Below, one piece after another: positions 1 through 7,113 of a stretch of DNA of 8,042 nt. This DNA is from Chloroflexota bacterium. GTDB taxonomy: Bacteria; Chloroflexota; Limnocylindria; Limnocylindrales; CSP1-4. The DNA is taken from positions 1 to 8,042 of the forward strand of contig JAKAMV010000435.1 in assembly GCA_021812735.1 (NCBI GenBank), written 5' to 3'. The translations under genes and the position numbers were made by a program. The notes under the pieces are model-generated. The model ran no database searches and was not told where the DNA came from. It saw only the letters and a list, made by a program, of their open reading frames with translations. Position 1 is the stretch's first letter; every line of letters starts with the position of its first letter.

Positions 1-957
<957 letters not shown>

Positions 958-995
958 ATTGAGCCCCCGCCGGACCTGCCGGACGGGGGCTCAAT
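958..995 (-). terminator. Strong hairpin, probable terminator of the zinc-ribbon gene or udp unit
   Basis: ATTGAGCCCCCG (958-969) is perfectly complementary to CGGGGGCTCAAT (984-995), giving a 12-bp stem. It continues inward as CCGG/CCGG (970-973 with 979-982) after one bulged A at 983, closing a 5-base loop. It starts 22 bp past the stop codon of the zinc-ribbon gene on the minus strand, the normal place for an intrinsic terminator. No long U-run follows on either strand beyond the AAT of the stem itself, so release may be inefficient or Rho-assisted. The stem is symmetrical and would also form in plus-strand transcripts. Confidence 0.7.
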
Positions 996-1016
996 GAACC
1001 GTTTCGCGGTGAGGCG

Positions 1017-1157
1017 TCAGCCGCCGATCTTGAAGACCTTGCCGCCGCACTTCGGGCAGGTGCCCTGGAGAGCCGGCTTGCCGTTCTTCATCGTGATCTG
1101 CTGCGGGTTCTGGACCTCGACCTTGGCCTTGTCCTTCACGCAGTACGCCTGGGCCAT
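1017..1157 (-). CDS. Small zinc-ribbon-like protein, DUF5679 type, with one missing cysteine
   Basis: A 46-residue protein beginning MAQAYCVKDK and ending GTCPKCGGKVFKIGG. The middle QNPQQITMKNGKPALQGTC is close, from memory, to the DUF5679 family of tiny proteins common in Actinobacteria and Chloroflexota, whose function is unknown. They are presumed to bind one zinc through two CxxC knuckles. Here the C-terminal knuckle C34-P-K-C37 is intact, but the N-terminal one reads C6-V-K-D9, so Asp stands where the fourth Cys is expected. The protein could still bind zinc through three Cys plus Asp, or it may belong to a subfamily that lost the site. The start is chosen by GGAGGAGG six bases upstream of the ATG. 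An upstream in-frame start at 1214 would add an Arg-rich stretch that removes this spacing, and is rejected. It lies 72 bp after udp on the same strand and before a strong terminator, so co-transcription with udp is plausible. Confidence 0.88.
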   Translation of the reverse strand: MAQAYCVKDKAKVEVQNPQQITMKNGKPALQGTCPKCGGKVFKIGG

Positions 1158-1163
1158 TTCGTG

Positions 1164-1171
1164 CCTCCTCC
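1164..1171 (-). promoter_or_regulatory. Ribosome binding site of the zinc-ribbon gene
   Basis: GGAGGAGG on the minus strand sits six bases before the ATG at 1157. It decides this start over the longer open frame from 1214. Confidence 0.85.
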
Positions 1172-1186
1172 CGAATTGGTGATCCG

Positions 1187-1205
1187 CGGAAGCGTAACGC
1201 CTCCG
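1187..1205 (-). repeat. Short inverted repeat between udp and the zinc-ribbon gene
   Basis: On the minus strand CGGAGGCG and CGCTTCCG form an 8-bp stem (one G-U pair) around the loop TTA. It lies between the udp stop (1230) and the zinc-ribbon SD site (1164-1171). It could be an intercistronic stem that stabilises or partly terminates the upstream transcript, or a dyad operator. There is no U-run after it, so a full terminator is unlikely. Confidence 0.45.
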
Positions 1206-1229
1206 GGGCCGCATCGTCCTGCCTGGCGC

Positions 1230-2075
1230 TCAGCTCTGGGACCAGAGCGACGGGCGCCAGCGCGCCGCTCCGGCCGTTTCCTTCTGGCGGTCGAGCTCCG
1301 CCAGGACGGCCAGGCTCTCGAGCCCGGTCTCCACGACGGCGGCCTCCGCCTTGGTCCTGACGTCACCCTCAGCGAACTGGCCGGTCCGGCGGTTCGCGTA
1401 CACGGCGCACACGACGCCGGCACGACTGCCGCCCAGGCCGGCCAGCACGAGGAGTGCGGACGCCTCCATCTCGAAGTTGAGGATGCCCTCCCGGGCCATC
1501 TCCTCGGCCAGGTCAGGGTATCGGATGGGGAGGTTCGGGATGGGCCGCCCCTGCGCGCCGTAGAAGCCGGGTGCGGTGGCAGTCAGCCCAACGTGGTGGC
1601 GGTAGCCAAGCCTGGTGGCCGCCTCCTCGAGCGCCAGGACGGCCTCGTAGTGGGCGACGGCGGGGTAGCCCTCGTGGACGAACCAGCTCGTCGTGGTCTC
1701 CAGGCGGAGCGAGCCGGTGGAAATGACGAGGTCGCCGACCTCCATGCTCGGCTGCAGTGCGCCGCTCGACCCGATGCGGATCAACGTGGGCCGCTGGGTG
1801 ATGGCGAGGATCTCGGAGAGCACGATCTCCACGTTGTCGGCGCCGATGCCGGTGGACACGCATGAGACGCGCAGGCCGCGGTACGTGCCGGTCGCCGTCG
1901 CGAACTCCCGGTGGCGATGGCGAAGCTCAACACTGTCGAAGTGCGATGCAACGAGCTCGACGCGATCCTGGTCGCCCGGCAGCAGGATGTACTCGGCGAG
2001 ATCGCCAAGACCGACGTCGATGTGGTACTGGCGCTCCCCGGCGGGGACGGCGACGCGGGTGTCGGCGTCGGACAA
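1230..2075 (-). CDS. udp: Uridine phosphorylase-type nucleoside phosphorylase (PNP/UDP family)
   Basis: A 281-residue cytosolic enzyme predicted to split uridine (possibly also other nucleosides) and phosphate into the base and ribose 1-phosphate, in nucleoside salvage. Family landmarks appear in order: His18 near the N-terminus, the phosphate loop LLPGDQDR (Arg38; the usual GDP is GDQ here), HREF with Arg56, STGIG at 74-78, RIGSSGAL with Arg100, FYGAQGR with Phe171, Gln175 and Arg177, and NFEMEAS with Glu202, Met203 and Glu204. The Gln/Arg pair separated by one residue is typical of uridine phosphorylases and contacts the uracil, which favours UP over purine phosphorylase. The length is somewhat over the ~253 of the E. 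coli enzyme because of tails at both ends. The start is TTG, selected by GGAGGAG eight bases upstream; no ATG in frame fits. A good promoter lies 50-80 bp upstream. The zinc-ribbon gene follows after 72 bp. Substrate preference is inferred from motifs only. Confidence 0.92.
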   Translation of the reverse strand: MSDADTRVAVPAGERQYHIDVGLGDLAEYILLPGDQDRVELVASHFDSVELRHRHREFATATGTYRGLRVSCVSTGIGADNVEIVLSEILAITQRPTLIRIGSSGALQPSMEVGDLVISTGSLRLETTTSWFVHEGYPAVAHYEAVLALEEAATRLGYRHHVGLTATAPGFYGAQGRPIPNLPIRYPDLAEEMAREGILNFEMEASALLVLAGLGGSRAGVVCAVYANRRTGQFAEGDVRTKAEAAVVETGLESLAVLAELDRQKETAGAARWRPSLWSQS

Positions 2076-2083
2076 GGATGGGT

Positions 2084-2090
2084 CTCCTCC
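2084..2090 (-). promoter_or_regulatory. Ribosome binding site fixing the TTG start of udp
   Basis: GGAGGAG on the minus strand is eight bases before TTG at 2075. The spacing and strength make the non-ATG start the preferred choice. Confidence 0.8.
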
Positions 2091-2124
2091 GCGTCGCGAG
2101 CGTGAGGCCGCTCGGGTTCGACCG

Positions 2125-2154
2125 AGAATAGGGGGGCGATTCTGAGAGCGTCAA
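2125..2154 (-). promoter_or_regulatory. Sigma70-like promoter of udp
   Basis: On the minus strand TTGACG (complement of 2149-2154, five of six to consensus) and TATTCT (complement of 2125-2130, four of six) are 18 bp apart. The expected start near 2118 gives a leader of about 43 nt that carries the SD site. The promoter lies in the 114-bp gap between the surface-protein stop codon and udp. A weak stem AGGGCA/TGCCCT (2185-2190 with 2154-2159) directly follows the upstream stop codon and touches the -35 box. It may serve as a poor terminator for the upstream gene. Confidence 0.6.
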
Positions 2155-2189
2155 GGGCAGTCGTGGCACGGCTGCACCTCCCGTTGCCC

Positions 2190-5100
2190 TCACGCATCGG
2201 GAATCTCGGGTGTACGGGCGGCGCCGGCCCACGCGTCGAGGCGGCGGCGGATCCGCTCACGCATCCGGCGCCGGGCGCGTTGCCGGCGGGCGATGGCCAT
2301 CGCGGCAGCGGCGACGAAGGCGAGGAGCCCGGCCAGCGGCCCCACGGCCATGGTCTGACTGTCGCCCGCGGAGGCTGCCGCGCCCAAGGCCGGGGCCGCG
2401 CTGTCGAGGGTGATCATGGGGATCGCGGCCAGGGGCACTCCCGCACCGTCGTCGCCGGGATCACCGACGAGTGTCACGCCGGCCGGATCGCGGACCACGA
2501 CCACAGGCGTGCCGCGCACCTCGACCGTGCCCACCGCGTCGAGCGCGTCGCCCGGAGCGACCAGCGCCGCCAGGTCTGCCGCCTCGCCCTCGAGCATGAC
2601 GAGCGCGGTGGCGGTGCCGTCATCGAGGCGCAGACCCTCTGCGGTGGACGCCGTGACGAGGCCGCCAACCCGCACCCGCTCGCCGACTCGCGCCACGAGG
2701 TCTCGGAGATCGGCGGTCGGCGTGCCGTCCGGGCCGCCCGAGCCGGGCGTAGCCGCCGGTCGGGCCGCGCCACCGCCGATCGCTCCGGGCGCGGGGCTCG
2801 ATGTCGTGGCGGCGCCCAGCGTGATGTCCGACGCGCCTCGAGGCAGCACTGCGTAGCGGCGGTCCGCGGCAGTCGGGTACGGCCGCTTGACGATCCCCAC
2901 GACCGTTGCGCGACGGCCCTCCCCGATGGCCGAGATCGGGATCCCTGCGCCTTCGAGCGCGATGACGGGCACGGTGCCGAACGCTGTCCTGAGCTCCGCC
3001 ACCCAGCGCTGGCCCGTCCGGTGCACGCTGGTGACGGAACCGCTGATGCGGACGAGCCGCCACTCCGTGGCCGCGCTGGGGGCCGCGTGCAGGTCCAGCA
3101 CGGCGGGGATGGCCGAGCCCAGCACGGCGACCCTGCTCGCTCGGAGCCGCGGTGCGCCCCACGCCCGCCCGACGTCGCCCGTCACGCGGAGCCGCACCCC
3201 GGTCCGAACGGTCGCGTCCGGCGCCGCGAGGTACAACTCGATGGCGCCGGTCCCGTCCTCGATCACCGCCCGACGCCCCGTCGCGTCGAGCAGCGACCGG
3301 TCGACGGTCACCACGCCCTCCACGGTGACGGTGGCGCCGTCGCGGATCCGGGCCGTGGCGATCGGCTCGACCGCCAGCGTCGCGCTGCTGCCCGGCGACG
3401 GGGAGGCCGACGGCGGAGCGGGGGCGGCGGCCGTCATGTGGACGTCACCCGGATCACGCACCCACAGGCGGTACCCGTCGAGCGCACCCTTCCTCGATGC
3501 CCGCTGCCCGACGATCCCGGTGAACGTACCGGCAGCGCCCTTCTTGAGCTCGGCGGCATCGATCCGGGCCGACGCGTCCGCGTACACCCTGACTGTGGCG
3601 CCGTCGGTGCCCGTGACGACAACGGCTATGTCGCCGCTCGTCGCCTTCGTCGCGCCGGTGGTCACGGTGCCCGACAGGCTGACCAGCCGGCCCTCCAGGG
3701 CCTCGCCGACTGCGACGCCCGAGATCGCCTCGGCGGCCGGGACGGCGTCAGCCCCCACCGCGACCAATCCCCCTGACGAGAGCCGCAGCTCCCTCTGGCC
3801 GTACGGATCGGCGGTCACGCCCCGGACCTCGACCAGCGTGCCGCGTGGAGGCGCCGACATGCCGTCCGCGAGGCGGACGGGCAGGCCGCCCGTCGAGTCG
3901 CCGATGGCGAAGAGGGACGGAGTGCCCAGGCGCCCGGCCTCCGCGATCACGACGCCGCGGACGGCGACCTTGGCTCCGACGGCGGCCTGGCGTGCCCCGG
4001 CCACGTCGAGTGGGGCGGACGTGGGGATCGGCGACGGCGTGGCAGCGGGGCTGGGGGATGCGCTGCTGCTGGCGCTGGGCGTCGGCGACGGGTCGGGGGT
4101 CGGCGACGGGTCGGGGGTCGGGCTGGGGGTCGGGCTGGGCATGGGGGTCGGGGTCGGCTCCAGGGCAAGCTCGCCCGGCAGGGTGGCGAACAGGCGGTAG
4201 CCGTCCAGGCCAGTCCCGCTGCTGTCACGCTGGCCCAGCGGACCGACCGCCGACACGAGGCTCCCGGTCGTGATCGACGCTCCGCCGAGCGCGTCCGTCC
4301 CGACCACGACGCGCACCTCGCCGGAGCCGTCGTCGACCATGACCCCGAGCCCGTCCGCAAGGCCTGACGGGGCCTGCGTCACGATGCCAGACACGAGCAG
4401 CCGCCGGCCTTCGAGCGCCTCGCCGGCCCCGCCCGTGGGCACCGAGAACGGGGATGGCAGGCCTGCCATCCCCAGGACGGCCACGTCGGCCCCCGCGACC
4501 CGGAGCGTCCGCTGGCCGTAACGCGATCCGGCGACGCCGGTCGCGTGGACCAGCGTGCCCGCCGGGAGGGGCGATGGAGCTGCCGCATCGAGGTACAGCG
4601 CGATGCCGCCGGTCTCGTCCTGGACGAACCCGGTGCGGCCCGATTCGAGCGCGCCGAGGGCGGTGGTGAGCACACCCTCGACCGTGAGGGTCGTGCCGTC
4701 GGGAAGCGCGCGCGCTGCGGCGATCGCGGTCACCGGACGAGGGCTCGGCGTGGGTTCAGGCGGCACCGACGCGCTGGCGACGGCGGTCGCCGAGGGCGAC
4801 GATGCCTCGGTCGGCGTTGGGGTTGAAGTGGGTGCGGGCGTGGCGGTGGACTCCGCGCTCGGCGACGCGGTCGGCATGGGCGTCGGCAGCGGCGTGGCGG
4901 TGGGCGGAGGCGCGGGCGTCTGGGTCGGCGACGGCGTCGGGGTCGCCGTGGGCGACGGTGCGGGCGACCACGCGATGCCCTGCGGGACCGGGGTGGCGGC
5001 CACAACGAAGTCTGCAGCGTTGTCGTTGGTGTCAAGCGTGTTGCCGGCCTCGCCACCGGGCCGTCGCTCGATCGACTGGCCCGCAGCCGGCGCAGGCGCC

Positions 5101-5588
5101 GCTGAGCCCTCCACGTACGCATTGGAGGCGTCCCCCCAGCCCACGGAGTCCACGACTGCGCCGCCAGTCGCGCGGAGGACGATGGCGCCGCCCGCTGCCG
5201 CGAGCCCGCCGGTGTAGACGGCATCGGCGCCGGCTGCGAAGGCGCCGCTGGCGTTGGCGAGCAGCAGGTGCTGGCCCGGCAGCAGGACGAGCGGCGATGC
5301 CCAGCCGGCCTTCCGGCTCACGGTGGTGCCGGCGCTCGACGCGTAGGCGACCTCGAGCCCGGCGAGGTCCGCCGCCGCGATGCCCGCGTTGGCCAGTTCC
5401 ACGTACTCGTCCGAGGCGGACGCGCCGCCGGTCACCACCTCGGCGACCACCAGCCCGGTCGACGGCGGCCAGGCCGTGGCCGCCAGCGGCACCAGGAGCG
5501 TTCGTCTCGGGGTGCCCGCGCCGACCGACGCCGCGACGAGCAGGACCAGGAGGAGCGCCGCGGACATCGCGGGCCGGACACGCGCCAT
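2190..5588 (-). CDS. Exported, membrane-anchored protein with lamin-tail domain and tandem OB-fold-like modules
   Basis: 1132 residues. An N-terminal signal peptide (about 1-25: short basic start, hydrophobic 9-22, likely cleavage near GAG/TP) is followed by a lamin-tail domain (about 45-200: VVAEVV, DEYVELANAG, LLPGQHLLLAN, SIERRPGGEAGNTLDTNDN). Then comes a Pro/Thr/Ser linker (209-285), OB-fold-like modules at about 289-372 and 388-475, a second linker (477-527), and modules at about 531-612, 628-716, 744-824, 839-924 and 958-1043. One transmembrane helix at about 1079-1101 is followed by a very Arg-rich tail (RRQRARRRMRERIRRR). The modules carry the D-x-T/S-G-G-I/L signature (QDETGGIALYL, GDSTGGLPVRL, EDGTGAIELYL) seen in OB-fold domains of extracellular nucleases such as YhcR. 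No nuclease, phosphatase or other catalytic domain is visible. Topology should be modules outside, tail inside. A role in binding nucleic acid, glycan or a partner at the surface is inference. The ATG start has GGAGG six bases upstream. It is divergent from the membrane-protein gene and precedes udp by 114 bp. Confidence 0.88.
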   Translation of the reverse strand: MARVRPAMSAALLLVLLVAASVGAGTPRRTLLVPLAATAWPPSTGLVVAEVVTGGASASDEYVELANAGIAAADLAGLEVAYASSAGTTVSRKAGWASPLVLLPGQHLLLANASGAFAAGADAVYTGGLAAAGGAIVLRATGGAVVDSVGWGDASNAYVEGSAAPAPAAGQSIERRPGGEAGNTLDTNDNAADFVVAATPVPQGIAWSPAPSPTATPTPSPTQTPAPPPTATPLPTPMPTASPSAESTATPAPTSTPTPTEASSPSATAVASASVPPEPTPSPRPVTAIAAARALPDGTTLTVEGVLTTALGALESGRTGFVQDETGGIALYLDAAAPSPLPAGTLVHATGVAGSRYGQRTLRVAGADVAVLGMAGLPSPFSVPTGGAGEALEGRRLLVSGIVTQAPSGLADGLGVMVDDGSGEVRVVVGTDALGGASITTGSLVSAVGPLGQRDSSGTGLDGYRLFATLPGELALEPTPTPMPSPTPSPTPDPSPTPDPSPTPSASSSASPSPAATPSPIPTSAPLDVAGARQAAVGAKVAVRGVVIAEAGRLGTPSLFAIGDSTGGLPVRLADGMSAPPRGTLVEVRGVTADPYGQRELRLSSGGLVAVGADAVPAAEAISGVAVGEALEGRLVSLSGTVTTGATKATSGDIAVVVTGTDGATVRVYADASARIDAAELKKGAAGTFTGIVGQRASRKGALDGYRLWVRDPGDVHMTAAAPAPPSASPSPGSSATLAVEPIATARIRDGATVTVEGVVTVDRSLLDATGRRAVIEDGTGAIELYLAAPDATVRTGVRLRVTGDVGRAWGAPRLRASRVAVLGSAIPAVLDLHAAPSAATEWRLVRISGSVTSVHRTGQRWVAELRTAFGTVPVIALEGAGIPISAIGEGRRATVVGIVKRPYPTAADRRYAVLPRGASDITLGAATTSSPAPGAIGGGAARPAATPGSGGPDGTPTADLRDLVARVGERVRVGGLVTASTAEGLRLDDGTATALVMLEGEAADLAALVAPGDALDAVGTVEVRGTPVVVVRDPAGVTLVGDPGDDGAGVPLAAIPMITLDSAAPALGAAASAGDSQTMAVGPLAGLLAFVAAAAMAIARRQRARRRMRERIRRRLDAWAGAARTPEIPDA
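4008..4160 (-). repeat. Second Pro/Thr/Ser linker with an exact 18-bp tandem duplication
   Basis: Encodes residues 477-527 (PTPTPMPSPTPSPTPDPSPTP and onward) between the second and third OB-like modules. At DNA level the unit GTCGGCGACGGGTCGGGG occurs twice head to tail at 4081-4098 and 4099-4116. G-rich degenerate units follow up to 4160 on the plus (template) strand. Unit slippage would change linker length by six residues without breaking the frame. Confidence 0.8.
4734..4964 (-). repeat. First Pro/Thr/Ser linker, low-complexity coding repeat
   Basis: Encodes residues 209-285 of the surface protein, built from degenerate units such as PTPSPTQTP, ATPLPTPMPT and PAPTSTPTPT. It separates the lamin-tail domain from the first OB-like module. 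Such linkers are extended and are typical of exported proteins that need reach through the wall or capsule. The coding strand is C-rich. Confidence 0.8.
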
Positions 5589-5749
5589 CGAAAGCCTCCA
5601 AGGCGGGGATCGGCGGCGGGTCGGGTTCTTGGGACGACACTACGCCCCGCCACTTAGCGCCCACTCAACCGGACTTGTCGCTGAACCCGGTACCATGCTT
5701 CGGCCGCGCGCCCAACCCCGCGCCAGCGCGCATGACAGGAGGCCACCCC
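5589..5749. promoter_or_regulatory. Divergent intergenic region between the surface-protein and membrane-protein genes
   Basis: These 161 bp must hold the start signals of both divergent genes. The SD of the minus-strand gene is GGAGG (complement of 5595-5599) and that of the plus-strand gene is at 5737-5742. No pair of promoter hexamers is convincing: the plus strand offers TTGTCG at 5675-5680 without a properly spaced -10, and the minus strand offers TTGAGT with TAGTGT at 20 bp. An inverted repeat GCGCGC/GCGCGC (5706-5711 and 5726-5731) could form a 6-bp stem just before the plus-strand SD site. Confidence 0.4.
5737..5742 (+). promoter_or_regulatory. Ribosome binding site fixing a TTG start
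   Basis: AGGAGG is followed by seven bases and TTG at 5750. The in-frame ATG at 5732 lies before this SD site and has no SD of its own, so the TTG is the better start. Confidence 0.75.
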
Positions 5750-6514
5750 TTGGCTCGCGCCAAGCGCACCGATCGCACCGATGCCCGACGCCGCTACCGG
5801 GCCCAGCAGGCGGTGGAGTTCGAGGGGCCCGCGGACGGCGACGAGCTCGTCGGCCCGACCGACACGGGGTCGCCTGCGGCGACCCAGAGGAAGGGGACCG
5901 CACGTTCGGCGGCGACGGACAGCACCGCGCCCGCTGGACCGCGCCCTGTGCGCCCCAGCTTCATCGGGTCCGCCCGGCTGGCCTATCGCCCGCCCAACAT
6001 CCGCGAGGACCTGGCCGTCCTGCCCCGACTCCTGATCCACTGGGGCGTGCTCCTCTCGGCCGCCCTGGCCATCGGAGGCACGGCGCTGCTGCTGATCGGG
6101 GGGGCGGCCTCCAGCAGCCAGACCGGGTCCACGGTCGGCTACATCGGCAGCCTGCTGCTCAGCCTGTTCGTCGGCCCGCCGCCGTTCGGCGCGGCCCTGC
6201 TGATCGGCTTCCTGCTCCCGCGCGGCACCTATCTCGTCGGCGCCGTGTTCGGCGTCCTCGCGTCTGCGTGCCTCACCGTGTTCATCCTGGCGCAGCCCCC
6301 CGACAAGCTGGTGGGCCTCGCGCCCTCGTCCATCGTCTACGCATGGATCCTGGGCGTCGTCGGCACGATGTTCTTCTCGGCCGGCATGGCCTGGTACAAG
6401 CGGTTCCTCGACCTGCTCAACCCCAACCGCGGCCAGCGCTCGAGGCAGCAGCAGAAGCCCCAGGCCGGCCGCGGCAACGCGCCGCGCAACCGCCTCTCCG
6501 GCTCCAGCCGCTGA
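5750..6514 (+). CDS. Uncharacterised four-helix integral membrane protein
   Basis: 254 residues from the TTG start ([20 protein letters not shown]). The first ~90 residues are polar, strongly basic at the start and then Pro/Ala/Thr-rich, with no signal peptide, so they are likely cytoplasmic and disordered. Four hydrophobic segments follow at about 95-118, 131-156 (containing [14 protein letters not shown]), 161-182 and 195-217. The tail from about 222 is basic and Gln/Arg-rich. An even number of helices with basic ends on both sides predicts both termini inside. No catalytic motif, transporter signature or known family is recognised. The conserved-looking stretch [20 protein letters not shown] just before the first helix may be the best handle for a search. 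Third codon positions are nearly all G/C, supporting it as a real gene. A longer open frame reaching back to 4802 runs antisense to the surface protein there and is not used. It may share regulation with the divergent surface-protein gene. Function is unknown. Confidence 0.85.
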   Translation: MARAKRTDRTDARRRYRAQQAVEFEGPADGDELVGPTDTGSPAATQRKGTARSAATDSTAPAGPRPVRPSFIGSARLAYRPPNIREDLAVLPRLLIHWGVLLSAALAIGGTALLLIGGAASSSQTGSTVGYIGSLLLSLFVGPPPFGAALLIGFLLPRGTYLVGAVFGVLASACLTVFILAQPPDKLVGLAPSSIVYAWILGVVGTMFFSAGMAWYKRFLDLLNPNRGQRSRQQQKPQAGRGNAPRNRLSGSSR

Positions 6515-6523
6515 TCGATCAGC
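6510..6523. repeat. 14-bp perfect palindrome over the stop codon of the membrane-protein gene
   Basis: GCTGATCGATCAGC is its own reverse complement and contains the TGA stop (6512-6514) of the plus-strand gene. It sits in the 42-bp gap before the end of the polymerase remnant. It could act in transcription termination between converging genes or simply be chance; no T-run adjoins it. Confidence 0.5.
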
Positions 6524-6556
6524 CGCCGGCGACGGAGCGGGCCGACTGCGAGGCCG

Positions 6557-7113
6557 CCCCAGGGTGTCGTGGAGGACGGGCTCGAGCGACGGGTGCAGGT
6601 AGGCCACCGGCTCGAGGCCCTGCTTGCGCCGCAGGTACGGGTGCACCGCGTTGCCCTGGATGGGCCCCGGGCGGATGATCGCCACCTCCACCACCAAGTC
6701 GTCGAGGTCTGGGGGCGCGACGTCGGCAGCGTCTGCATCTGCGCCCGGCTCTCGACCTGGAACACGCCCACCGTGTCGGCGGCCTGGAGCATCGCGAAGA
6801 CCACCGGGATCTCCTCCGGGGTGCGGTCGAGGTCGAGGCAGACCGCGCAGTCGTGCTGGACGAGCTGCACCGTCTCGTCGATCGCCGCGAGCATGCCCAG
6901 GCCCAGCAGGTCGAGCTTGATCAGCTTCATCGTCTCGACGTCGCGCTTGTCGTACTGCACCACGACGCGGTCCTGCATCGTGGCGCGCTCGATCGGCGCG
7001 ATGTCGATCAGCGGGGCCGCCGTCACGAGCATCCCGCCCGAGTGGATCGAGAGGTGGCGCGGGAATCCGTCGATGCGGGCGCACAGCTCCAGCCAGCGCT
7101 CCCAGTCCGAGAG
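6557..7113 (-). pseudogene. dnaE2: Error-prone DNA polymerase III alpha subunit (DnaE2/ImuC type), internal fragment with frameshift
   Basis: Only a middle slice (about 185 codons) of a protein normally near 1050 residues is visible. In the first frame: [68 protein letters not shown] and [17 protein letters not shown]. The second frame continues with [27 protein letters not shown] and ends at [25 protein letters not shown] and the TLG ending are hallmarks of the DnaE2 group, the translesion polymerase of the ImuA-ImuB-DnaE2 mutasome, rather than replicative DnaE. Joining the frames needs one base added (or two removed) in about 6700-6735. Homology stops at 6557, exactly where LGVPLFQEQ is expected, and 43 bp past the converging membrane gene. 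The palm motif with catalytic Asp residues (PDIDxDF) should lie upstream and is absent. The slice itself has nearly pure G/C third positions, so decay or an assembly error is recent. Confidence 0.8.

Noticed and set aside
1158..1214. Longer start for the zinc-ribbon protein (65 residues)
   Set aside because: The extra residues are Arg-rich, unlike the family, and the GGAGGAGG site lies inside them at ideal distance from the inner ATG.
2163..3776. 537-codon open frame on the plus strand
   Set aside because: Antisense to the surface protein; Arg/Gly/Asp-rich with no SD site or motif, while the minus frame has a signal peptide, domain repeats and a membrane anchor.
4008..4160. CRISPR-like or regulatory direct repeats
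   Set aside because: The repeats are in frame, encode Pro/Thr/Ser/Asp linker units and have no unique spacers.
2887..4200. 437-codon open frame on the plus strand
   Set aside because: Mirror of the surface-protein repeats; its Gly/Val-rich end is the complement of the Pro/Thr linker.
4802..5749. N-terminal extension of the membrane-protein frame
   Set aside because: The in-frame extension is Arg/Pro-rich, antisense to the surface protein, and would discard a well-spaced SD with the TTG start.
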